Source: Thermosulfuriphilus ammonigenes (GTDB lineage: Bacteria > Desulfobacterota > Thermodesulfobacteria > Thermodesulfobacteriales > ST65). From it: a stretch of 64,000 nt of DNA. Positions 9,428-16,025 of the stretch are shown here, piece by piece. The stretch spans positions 488,576 to 552,575 of the forward strand of contig NZ_CP048877.1 of assembly GCF_011207455.1 (NCBI RefSeq), read 5' to 3'. The position numbers were made by a program, and so were the translations under genes. Below the pieces are notes generated by a model. The model saw nothing but the letters and a program-made list of their open reading frames with translations, was not told the DNA's origin and made no database searches. Each line of letters opens with the position of its first letter. Position 1 is the first letter of the stretch.

Positions 9428-10461
9428 CTACAGGGTAAATCTTCAACAGATGGAAGGTCAAGCAACTCTTTGGCCCTGAGCGGAGAGATAAAGCCTTCCT
9501 CTAAAGCCCTACACACAAGCCTTTTAAACCTCAAAGGTTCTTCCCGGGGGTATTCTGGTCCAGGTTCTCTCTTGTGCCATCCCTTGGCTCTTAGCATTTG
9601 ATAGAGACCTCTAAACCTTCTCTCGTTAATGATTCCTAGCTCCCTTGCCCGGTAGATTAAGGCCTGAACGCTTAGGCCATACTTGAGCTTGAGAAAAACC
9701 AACTCGCTTAACCCCATGGAAGCCTTTAACTCCCTGGCCGCTACCGCTTGGGGAATTAAAAAGGCCCCAGCAAACCGGAAACAAGCTTTCTCTTCTTCTA
9801 GGTGTTTATCTTTAATCCTCAAAACCAAATGTCCAAGCTCATGGGCCAGAGAAAACCTTAAACGGTCCCCAGGAAAAACTCTATTGGCTGCTATAACAGG
9901 GTTTCCGTTAGCCCAAAAAGCGAAAGCGCTACACTTCTCTGGCATCTCAAAAAGCCCTACCTTTATGCCCTTGTCCTCAAGCAGGGTAACCAAACTGGCA
10001 ATTGGAGCTAGCCCAAGGCCCCACCGATTTCTTAACTCTTCGGCGGCCCTTTCTACTTCTTCGTAAGTGGCCACTTCCCTACCGAAAGGTTCATACTCTA
10101 TGGACTCCCCAAGGAGATCTTCTATTTCGAGATAGTTCTCAAGCCAAGCTCTAACTCTTTCAAAAAGGGCTTCTTTTTCCTTTTTGGGAAGGCTTCTATG
10201 GGCCCGATATTCTATCGGGCTAAACTTGATCTTCTTCGGTGGCTTTAAGAAAAAGTCAGGGTTTAAGCCGCAAGCTCGGCTTATCTTGATGATAACTTGG
10301 GAGTTGGGAGCTATTAGCCCCCTTTCATATTTGGAAATAGCGGTAGGGCTGAGGCCAACTTCCTTGGCCAAAGCTCTTAGGCTAAGCCTACTTATTTTCC
10401 TTGCTCGCTTGATTCTTTCCCCTACCAGTTTAATGAGATCTTCCCTTTTTAAAGTCTTCAT
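9424..10461 (-). CDS. XRE-type HTH / ImmA-IrrE metallopeptidase fusion, putative antitoxin-regulator
   Basis: 345 residues. An XRE HTH occupies about residues 10-65 (LSLRALAKEVGLSPTAISKYERG). The middle carries an ImmA/IrrE (COG2856) zinc peptidase with HELGH at 207-211 and a downstream EEEKACFRFAGAFLIP segment that supplies the third ligand in this family. Such proteins repress their own operon and often pair with a toxin; the overlapping downstream PIN gene fits. The promoter in front carries an inverted repeat straddling its core elements (10462-10500), which suggests autoregulation. The alternative role, cleaving a repressor to induce the element, is also known for ImmA proteins. Confidence 0.85.
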   Translation of the reverse strand: MKTLKREDLIKLVGERIKRARKISRLSLRALAKEVGLSPTAISKYERGLIAPNSQVIIKISRACGLNPDFFLKPPKKIKFSPIEYRAHRSLPKKEKEALFERVRAWLENYLEIEDLLGESIEYEPFGREVATYEEVERAAEELRNRWGLGLAPIASLVTLLEDKGIKVGLFEMPEKCSAFAFWANGNPVIAANRVFPGDRLRFSLAHELGHLVLRIKDKHLEEEKACFRFAGAFLIPQAVAARELKASMGLSELVFLKLKYGLSVQALIYRARELGIINERRFRGLYQMLRAKGWHKREPGPEYPREEPLRFKRLVCRALEEGFISPLRAKELLDLPSVEDLPCR

Positions 10462-10500
10462 GGTTTACATTATAGGCCCTAATAAATGATTTTGTAAACC
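10462..10500 (-). promoter_or_regulatory. Promoter with flanking inverted-repeat operator
   Basis: On the minus strand GGTTTACA and TGTAAACC (10493-10500 and 10462-10469) form a perfect 8-bp inverted repeat. Between them lies a sigma70-like promoter: TTTACA, 18 bases, TATAAT. The -10 box ends only seven bases before the ATG of the XRE-ImmA gene, so the message would be leaderless or nearly so. Binding of the XRE protein to this repeat would block the promoter. Confidence 0.65.
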
Positions 10501-10526
10501 CGAGATGATTAAAAGATAGGGACAAG

Positions 10527-10697
10527 TTAACCTTTCCCCTGGCCCTCCTCGACTTCCTTCCCGTATTTGCGGAGGAGGTCTCGCATGGCCTCCTCGAGGA
10601 GGTCGTTTAATCGGCGGTTTTGCTCCACAGCCAGGTGCTTTAACTCCTTCAAGAGGTCTTGATCTAACCGAGTAGCAAACATTTTGCGTTCGCCCAT
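10527..10697 (-). CDS. Ribbon-helix-helix DNA-binding protein
   Basis: 56 residues (MGERKMFATRLDQDLLKELKHLAVEQNRRLNDLLEEAMRDLL) with the strand-helix-helix pattern of CopG/Arc-type repressors. I start it at ATG 10697, which has GGAGGGT 6-12 bases upstream; a further in-frame ATG at 10712 overlaps that site. It is divergent from the small-gene operon beginning at 10859, and the space between them contains four ATAGCTA repeats, likely operators for this protein. Confidence 0.8.
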   Translation of the reverse strand: MGERKMFATRLDQDLLKELKHLAVEQNRRLNDLLEEAMRDLLRKYGKEVEEGQGKG

Positions 10698-10720
10698 ATT
10701 TTTACCCTCCATTAAAAATT

Positions 10721-10804
10721 ATAGCTATCAATACCAATTTAAGCAAGATAGCTAGACCGCTTGACATATTCGCTTTAGCGTGCTATATAGCTAGATAGCT
10801 AGAC
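10721..10804 (+). promoter_or_regulatory. Divergent control region with ATAGCTA iterons and promoter
   Basis: Four copies of ATAGCTA (10721-10727, 10748-10754, 10787-10793, 10795-10801). Two of them sit within 12-bp direct repeats agatagctagac at 10746-10757 and 10793-10804. A plus-strand promoter TTGACA (10761-10766), 17 bases, TATATA (10784-10789) lies between these repeats, and two iterons overlap or abut its -10 box. RHH repressors bind short tandem sites of this kind, so the neighbouring RHH protein is the natural candidate. Confidence 0.65.
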
Positions 10805-10858
10805 AAATAAAATGGGAGGCCCCCGAAAGTAAACCTGAGCCAAGCCAAGAGAGACCCG

Positions 10859-11020
10859 ATGGGGTTGAAGACGGAGCGTGTTCAGTATTGGCGCAACGGG
10901 ATCATGGTAACGGCTCAAATGCCCCTTGAGACGGCCCGTCGCTTAGTGGCTAAGGGTGAAGCCTATGTGATTACAGACCAGGCCATTGGGGACATCCGGG
11001 AGCTTGGCTCTCTGGTCTAA
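10859..11020 (+). CDS. Small hypothetical protein, first gene of a plus-strand operon
   Basis: 53 residues (MGLKTERVQYWRNGIMVTAQ... ending DIRELGSLV) from ATG 10859, preceded by a purine-rich AGAGAG stretch. It lies 70 bases after the promoter at 10761-10789 and is followed after 24 bases by the next gene with a strong ribosome-binding site. The sequence has the alternating pattern of a small alpha/beta protein; no family is recognised. It reads like a real gene because of operon position and lack of rare features, but nothing further supports it. Confidence 0.5.
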   Translation: MGLKTERVQYWRNGIMVTAQMPLETARRLVAKGEAYVITDQAIGDIRELGSLV

Positions 11021-11044
11021 ACACATCGAAAGGAGGGAGGAGCT

Positions 11045-11683
11045 ATGAGAAAGCAAGCGTTTCCCAAGTATTACAATCAAATCCAGGCAACCCTTAGAGA
11101 TGCCCTTCTCCCGTCCTTTGGGGCAGGAGAAGCCATCGGGCGGCTCATGGTGGCCGCGGCACGGGGCCAGCGGTCAGCCCATGAGCTTCTGGCCCTCCGG
11201 GAAAAGTGGGCTGAAACTCTGGGCGAGGCCCCGGACCACCAGGCCGTGAACGCCCTCGATTACAAGGGCATCTCCGAGCTTGCCGAAAACCCCATCCTCT
11301 CAGACCGAGACCTTGAAGCCCTGGGCCTCCTACTCCAGAAAATCTCTAAGGCCCAGGCGGAAAATGGCCTTTCCTGGGAGTTTAACCGCAAACTAACCGG
11401 TGAGTGGCTCGATAGACTCTCCCGCAAGATAAGCCTCCTTGCCAAACTGGGCCCTAACCCCGAAAAGCTCAAGGAGAGGCTGGAGACCTTGGCCGAGGAG
11501 GTAGAAAAGATTGGGGAGATCCTGACCCGGACGGTGCCCTGGGAAGATCCGGCAAGAGAGAGGGCCTGGCAGGTAAAAAAGGAAACCGAAGAGCAAGTGG
11601 AGAACCTGGTCGAGGAGGCCCTTGAGGAAGAAGACAAGGAAGATATGCCATGTTTTGGGAAGGCCTCAAGCTTTTCGGAATAG
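11045..11683 (+). CDS. Hypothetical helical protein
   Basis: 212 residues, preceded by AAAGGAGGGAGGAG directly before ATG 11045. The second half (about residues 125-205) is rich in Glu, Lys and Leu with heptad-like spacing (EKLKERLETLAEEVEKIGEIL, TEEQVENLVEEALEEEDKED), so a coiled coil is likely. No enzymatic motif is visible and I do not recognise the family. It is the largest member of the RHH-controlled operon of the integrative element. Confidence 0.7.
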   Translation: MRKQAFPKYYNQIQATLRDALLPSFGAGEAIGRLMVAAARGQRSAHELLALREKWAETLGEAPDHQAVNALDYKGISELAENPILSDRDLEALGLLLQKISKAQAENGLSWEFNRKLTGEWLDRLSRKISLLAKLGPNPEKLKERLETLAEEVEKIGEILTRTVPWEDPARERAWQVKKETEEQVENLVEEALEEEDKEDMPCFGKASSFSE

Positions 11684-11742
11684 CGACTATGGGCACCCTG
11701 GTGGGTAAAGGGCTTTTCCTAGCTCTGGCGTGGCTCTTTTAG
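11650..11742 (+). CDS. Very small predicted membrane peptide
   Basis: 30 residues (MFWEGLKLFGIATMGTLVGK...) with one uninterrupted hydrophobic segment of about 20 residues, overlapping the end of the 212-residue gene in another frame. AAGGAAG lies about seven bases before ATG 11650. Size and hydrophobicity recall holin-like or small toxic membrane peptides, but this is shape only; the frame could be fortuitous. Confidence 0.35.
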   Translation: MFWEGLKLFGIATMGTLVGKGLFLALAWLF

Positions 11743-11795
11743 GCTCTCCGGCCCGGTGCCTCCTCGGTGCCGGGCCGGATCGAGGAGGTGGTCTC

Positions 11796-11993
11796 ATGCT
11801 GACCACCGAACCCGAACCCTGCCCTTTCGGGATAGAAGACGCCGTGAGGTGCCCATACGGTGCTCACGTGCTTGACCTTAACCGTGTCTCCGGTTGGCGG
11901 TATGAGTGTCGGAGGCTCGGCGGTCTATGCCCGGCCTACAAGCAAAGCATCTCCAGAGAGGAACTGGCCCGGAAAGTGTTCGGGAAGAGGTAA
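11796..11993 (+). CDS. Small cysteine-rich protein
   Basis: 65 residues from ATG 11796, chosen because CGAGGAGG stands seven bases upstream; longer in-frame starts lack such a site. Four cysteines in CPFG, RCPYG, YEC and LCPAY could bind zinc or an iron-sulfur cluster. Family unknown. It is the fourth gene of the operon. Confidence 0.6.
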   Translation: MLTTEPEPCPFGIEDAVRCPYGAHVLDLNRVSGWRYECRRLGGLCPAYKQSISREELARKVFGKR

Positions 11994-12020
11994 AGCCCGT
12001 ATTATACTTAACTTGATGCC

Positions 12021-12275
12021 ATGGCGAGGACGAAAGCGGAGCTAAAGCGGGAGATTGAGGAAGCCTTTGGCCTGGTCAAGGGTTGGGCTAACATTGCCCG
12101 GCTTGTGGGCTGTAGCCGGAATACTCTCATGGCCAGGTGGAGAGAGTGGGGCTTGCCGATTGTCTTCCTGGGCGGGACTCAGAGAAAGACCCCGGCCATC
12201 TACCTGGACCATCTCCTCTTGTGGAGAAGCACCAAACTAGAGGAAACCTACCGGTCTGGGCTTAATCGGGCTTGA
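12021..12275 (+). CDS. HTH protein, putative regulator
   Basis: 84 residues. KGWANIARLVGCSRNTLMARWREWGLP (about 20-46) fits a helix-turn-helix of the Fis/homeodomain-like type found in small phage and plasmid regulators. No clear Shine-Dalgarno precedes ATG 12021, but a TATTAT box at 12000-12005 could make it leaderless from its own promoter. It follows the cysteine-rich gene by 27 bases. The 250 bases after it, up to the convergent HELGH gene, hold nothing I can support. Confidence 0.6.
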   Translation: MARTKAELKREIEEAFGLVKGWANIARLVGCSRNTLMARWREWGLPIVFLGGTQRKTPAIYLDHLLLWRSTKLEETYRSGLNRA

Positions 12276-12528
12276 TTGGGCCTGAAAAACTTATACTTCC
12301 CTCTGAGCGTCTTTCTCTGGCTTCTCTATATTTTTCCTATCGGGGTGAGAAAAGCCATTCTGGGGCGATTCTGAGGGAGGAGAGAGGCCTTTCCGAGGGA
12401 ACCCCAGGCCGGAACCCTAAAGCGACCCCTTAAAAGTGACGTCAAGAAGATTTGTAGCTCCATAAATAGCGAAAAAGCGCAGGGCCGAGACCTTTGCCGC
12501 CCAGCCCCCAGGAAGGACCCGCGATGTT

Positions 12529-13140
12529 TCACGCAGAACCGCCCGCCGCAGCCTTGTTTTTGTCGTAGCCCACCAGCTCAGCGATTAGGCGGTTTTCCTC
12601 CTTTGAACGAAACGGGCTCGGGAGCCCGGTCAACCAAACGGCTGTAGTATCGGCATGGACCTCCTGGAGCCAACCCTCCACCTTGCACTCCTCAAGGACG
12701 TGGCCTAGAAGGTGATGTCCAAGCTCATGAGCCAGGACGTAAGCCTTTACCTTCGGCTCGAGCCCGGCTTTGAGTAAAATGAGTCTGTTCTGTCCTTGTT
12801 TAGCGTGCCTAACCAACTTCCAAAAAATTTCCTTTCTGGCTAGATCTTGGTCTATTAAGTCAACCCCTGGCGGAGTTTGAATTTCCTCTCTAAGCTTTTT
12901 ACGAACCTTTTCTAAGGGACTGAGGGCAAGAGCCAGACCATGACAAGCGTTGAGGAGGACCTCGCACACTTCGAGCCCGCATTCATTTATCAGACCTTCC
13001 ACTTCCCTAAGTCCAAGAGGGACCTTGGAAAGGATCGGAAACTTGTAAAGTAAGGAGCCAATAAGGGCGAAGAAGTTTTCCCAAGACGGGTCTTGGATAT
13101 AGCGGCTTCTCATCGTTAAGTAGACGGCATTTACGTTCAT
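12529..13140 (-). CDS. ImmA/IrrE-like zinc metallopeptidase
   Basis: 203 residues from ATG 13140 with AGGTG upstream; a longer frame to 13233 would use a less likely start. HELGHHLLGH (about 138-147) is the zinc-binding helix and EVHADTTAVWL about 20 residues on would supply the third ligand. Unlike the other ImmA-type gene in this element there is no HTH domain. It lies 92 bases after a coiled-coil gene on the same strand, and the gap carries a GC-rich hairpin. The substrate is unknown; by analogy it may cleave a repressor or its neighbour. Confidence 0.7.
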   Translation of the reverse strand: MNVNAVYLTMRSRYIQDPSWENFFALIGSLLYKFPILSKVPLGLREVEGLINECGLEVCEVLLNACHGLALALSPLEKVRKKLREEIQTPPGVDLIDQDLARKEIFWKLVRHAKQGQNRLILLKAGLEPKVKAYVLAHELGHHLLGHVLEECKVEGWLQEVHADTTAVWLTGLPSPFRSKEENRLIAELVGYDKNKAAAGGSA

Positions 13141-13232
13141 AGATGCACCTCTTGCCGGTCTTGGCCTTTGGGCACGCCAGGTGTTTTTGTCAGGATAGGC
13201 CCGGTCCGTTTTAAGCGAACCGGGTCCGGACA

Positions 13233-13955
13233 TTACTTAAGAAGTCCCAGGGCCAAATCCACGGCCTCGATCTTACGGGCTTCGTCAAGGCTAGGGTCCA
13301 CCTTGTGGGCCAGAAAGTCGAGGCCTTCCTCCCTTAGTGCCTCATCTAAAGAAGGCCAGTATAGCCGGTACTCGAAACGTCCCGGGTTGACTTTCTGCAA
13401 AACCTCAACCTTGGCATGGGGGCGAGTCCAAGGCTGCTCCAAGAGGTTACCCAAAGCTTCTTCCGGTTTTTTGTCCCGCTTGTAGCCAAAGTCCTGCATA
13501 GCGAATTCCATGTTAGAAAGCCAATTGAGGCCCTGCTTTAAGATCGCATGGATCTTAGCGAGCTCTTGGGCTCTCTCGTTGTAACGCTCCAGCTCCCTTT
13601 TGGTGCGCTCAATCACCTTCTTCCGCAGCTCAAGATAAACTTCCACGCGGACACGCTGGAGCTCTTTGTGTTTCTCTTCAAGCCGCTCTCTCAAGCTCTC
13701 CAAGGCCAACCGGAGCCCTTCTAGCTCTAACTCATTAGACTCTATCCGCTTTCTCTTCTTCTCTGCTTCCTTCCGAGCATCTTCGGAGAGTTCTCCAAGG
13801 TTGATCTTGGCTAAGATTGCGCCGATCTCCTCCTTGAGGGTTCCGTTCTGCCCTTTGAGAGCCGCAGCCTTTTGCTCAAGATCTTGGATTTTGGCTTCGA
13901 TTTTCTCGATCTCACGCTGTATTTTCTCAAACTTCTTTTTGACTTTGATCTTCAT
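13233..13955 (-). CDS. Long coiled-coil protein
   Basis: 240 residues with an excellent ribosome-binding site (AGGAGGTG) before ATG 13955. Residues 1-135 are almost wholly charged heptads (EKIQREIEKIEAKIQDLEQK, RERLEEKHKELQRVRVEVY) predicting a long coiled coil, possibly hairpin-shaped because of a break near residue 70. The C-terminal 100 residues (NWLSNMEFAMQDFGYKRDKK, RFEYRLYWPSLDEALREEGL) form a separate globular part that I cannot assign. It precedes the HELGH peptidase gene and could be its sensor or target. Confidence 0.7.
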   Translation of the reverse strand: MKIKVKKKFEKIQREIEKIEAKIQDLEQKAAALKGQNGTLKEEIGAILAKINLGELSEDARKEAEKKRKRIESNELELEGLRLALESLRERLEEKHKELQRVRVEVYLELRKKVIERTKRELERYNERAQELAKIHAILKQGLNWLSNMEFAMQDFGYKRDKKPEEALGNLLEQPWTRPHAKVEVLQKVNPGRFEYRLYWPSLDEALREEGLDFLAHKVDPSLDEARKIEAVDLALGLLK

Positions 13956-14043
13956 TTTTCACCTCCTGTAAAATTTTGGTATTAAGCCGAAACTCCACCC
14001 CTAGAAAGCGCAGCCGGTGGGGCTTCGACACTTGGGCCCCGAT

Positions 14044-15747
14044 TTAAGCAAGCGGTCCATGAGCCCCCCTCCTGATACCCTTTTTGAAGGCCCACTCGGC
14101 TATCGCCAGGGTTATAAGGTCCGAGGCCTCGCCCTTGGTTTTAGGCCTGGGCAAACCCCACCGCTCGCAAAACTCGACCTGCCTCTCCGAGGGGGGATAG
14201 TTCCTCCAGGAGGCCTCCGGCTTGTAAAGGGCCGCCGCTCCTTGGTCTCGGAGCACTCCGTTAGCCACACCAAAGGCCAGCTCGATATCCACCGGGCGGG
14301 AAGTGAGAGGCCGGATGCCTTTCCGCCCGATTAGGTAAGGCACGAAAAGCTCCCCTCTCCGGGTCCTATTGACCTGCCGGATGTAGAGAGTTCGTCCATC
14401 TCCCAGGCTTGCCGCCCAACCGTGCTCCCCTTTTGCCCAACAGAAAGCCGAAGGATCGAAGATCTGGCGCTCCTCCACCCCAAGGATCTGGGAAGCCAGG
14501 GCAAGGTCAAGCTGGACACTCTCACGGCTTCCCCTTCCTACGGCCTCTTCGAGCTCGACACGACGTTTGAATTTTGGATCAAGGTCCGCAATGGAGACCA
14601 GGCTGTGGCGGCTCGAATTGTCCACCAGGTCAATAACCAGGCAGTCCTTCTTTCCCGGGTAGAGCCTGAGCCCTCTCCCCACCATCTGCACGTATAGGGC
14701 CTTGCTTGCCGTAGGACGGGCCAGGAGAAGACAGTCCACCGCGGGGTCGTCAAACCCTTCAGTTAGCACCTGGCAGTTTGTGATGACTGGGATTTCACCC
14801 CGAGCGAAGGCCTTGAGCATGGCTCGACGCTCCTCAAGAGGTGTCTCTCCGGTCACGGTTTGAGCCTCTACCCCGTAGGCCCGAAAGGTCTCGGCCAGAT
14901 CGCAGGCGTGCTTGATGTCCACGCAAAAGGCTATGGCTTTGCGTCCCCGGGCCAGCTCAAGCCAGGTCTCGACGGCAAAACGGTTCCTCTCCGTGGTGTT
15001 CACTGTCTCCGCCAGCTGACTCACGGAGAAGTCCCCGGCCCGATAGTCGAACCATACTTCGGAGAGATCGCACCCGGTCCTGACCGCCCGGTAGTCAATC
15101 CCACACAGGAAGCCGTCCGCTATAGCCTCAAGGACGGAATACTCAAAGGCTACCTCCTCGAAGACCTCTCGGAGGCTCTCTCCGTCCTTGCGGTAGAGAG
15201 TCGCCGAAACCCCCAAGACCTTCATGGTGGGGTTAAGCTCAAAGAGCCGGTCAAGGGCCTTTCTGTAGGTGCTTGCCGCCGCATGGTGGGCCTCATCGAT
15301 CACGAAGAGATCAAAGCCCTGGGAGAGCCGGTCAAGCCGACGCCATAAGGTTTGAATAGAGGCCAGGACTATGGGACGATCAGGATCGAACCGCTCGGCC
15401 TTGATCACTACCGGCTCCGGAACCTCCGGCCACACCAGGGAAAGCTTTTCAATGGGCTGCAAGATCAGCTCATCCCGATGGGCCACGATGAGGACACGGC
15501 CTCCGGCTTCTACTACACCCCGAGCAAGGGAGAGGAAAACGATAGTCTTGCCACAACCCGTAGGGAGCGAAATCGCTACCGATTGCCGTCCGTCGATGTA
15601 GGCGCCCAAGATGCGCTCAAGAGCTCTGGTCTGATAGGGCCTCAAAGGCAGATCGCTTTTTGGCTCCACTAAGAGCCAGGGGAAGGCTTGACCTGTCCCG
15701 GCTTTTTGGACTACTTTGCTCAGAGTCTCAATTCCCGTCATATCCAT
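14044..15747 (-). CDS. DEAH-box SF2 DNA helicase
   Basis: 567 residues from ATG 15747 (GGAG just upstream; a longer frame to 15795 overlaps the previous gene). The helicase core has a Q-motif-like LRPYQTRALERI, Walker A LPTGCGKT (about 63-70), LFVIDEAHH, GVSATLYR, ITNCQVLTEGFDDPAVDCLL and motif VI QMVGRGLRLYPGK, the RAD25/UvrB-like arrangement. The C-terminus (about 400-567) is a less conserved domain with YPPSERQVEFCERWGLPRP, seen in phage and plasmid helicases. It probably works with the adjacent Prim-Pol protein in replicating the element. Confidence 0.88.
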   Translation of the reverse strand: MDMTGIETLSKVVQKAGTGQAFPWLLVEPKSDLPLRPYQTRALERILGAYIDGRQSVAISLPTGCGKTIVFLSLARGVVEAGGRVLIVAHRDELILQPIEKLSLVWPEVPEPVVIKAERFDPDRPIVLASIQTLWRRLDRLSQGFDLFVIDEAHHAAASTYRKALDRLFELNPTMKVLGVSATLYRKDGESLREVFEEVAFEYSVLEAIADGFLCGIDYRAVRTGCDLSEVWFDYRAGDFSVSQLAETVNTTERNRFAVETWLELARGRKAIAFCVDIKHACDLAETFRAYGVEAQTVTGETPLEERRAMLKAFARGEIPVITNCQVLTEGFDDPAVDCLLLARPTASKALYVQMVGRGLRLYPGKKDCLVIDLVDNSSRHSLVSIADLDPKFKRRVELEEAVGRGSRESVQLDLALASQILGVEERQIFDPSAFCWAKGEHGWAASLGDGRTLYIRQVNRTRRGELFVPYLIGRKGIRPLTSRPVDIELAFGVANGVLRDQGAAALYKPEASWRNYPPSERQVEFCERWGLPRPKTKGEASDLITLAIAEWAFKKGIRRGAHGPLA

Positions 15748-15755
15748 TCTCCAAG

Positions 15756-15782
15756 CCGTGGTCTTTGGGCCACGGTTTTTTA
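15756..15782 (+). terminator. Terminator-like hairpin facing against the replication genes
   Basis: Plus-strand CCGTGG, 8-base loop, CCACGG, then six T. It sits exactly between two minus-strand genes, so on the coding strand it is only a hairpin without a T run. It would stop plus-strand (antisense) transcription entering the Prim-Pol gene, or act as an RNA hairpin near the helicase start. Confidence 0.45.
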
Positions 15783-16025
15783 TTGCGTGACCCACCTCTC
15801 GCGCAGATCTTTGAAGGACACCTTGGGCTTTAGCCCCGTGCGCTTGTAAAAGCGTCGCATCTTCTTGACCGAGCCAACGCCTACAATGCGCCAGGAGCCG
15901 TCCGGCATCTTTTGCTCAATCAGGGGTTGGCCGGTTCGCTGGGCTACCCGGATGAAGGCTTGCTCCAGCTCCTCATCGGTGAGGTTAAGGCCAAACATGG
16001 ACAGAAAAGTTTTGGCATCAAACAT
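15780..16025 (-). CDS. Small hypothetical protein between replication genes
   Basis: 81 residues from ATG 16025, which overlaps the Prim-Pol stop and has GGAGGGT seven bases upstream. The sequence (FDAKTFLSMFGLNLTDEELEQAFIRVAQ..., GSVKKMRRFYKRTGL) resembles no family I can name; the Lys/Arg-rich end could bind nucleic acid. Its position between primase and helicase genes, with overlapping translation, suggests a replication accessory role. Confidence 0.65.
   Translation of the reverse strand: MFDAKTFLSMFGLNLTDEELEQAFIRVAQRTGQPLIEQKMPDGSWRIVGVGSVKKMRRFYKRTGLKPKVSFKDLRERWVTQ

Noticed and set aside
12326-12532. 68-codon minus-strand frame in the gap before the HELGH peptidase gene
   Set aside because: Composition looks non-coding and there is no ribosome-binding site or known motif.
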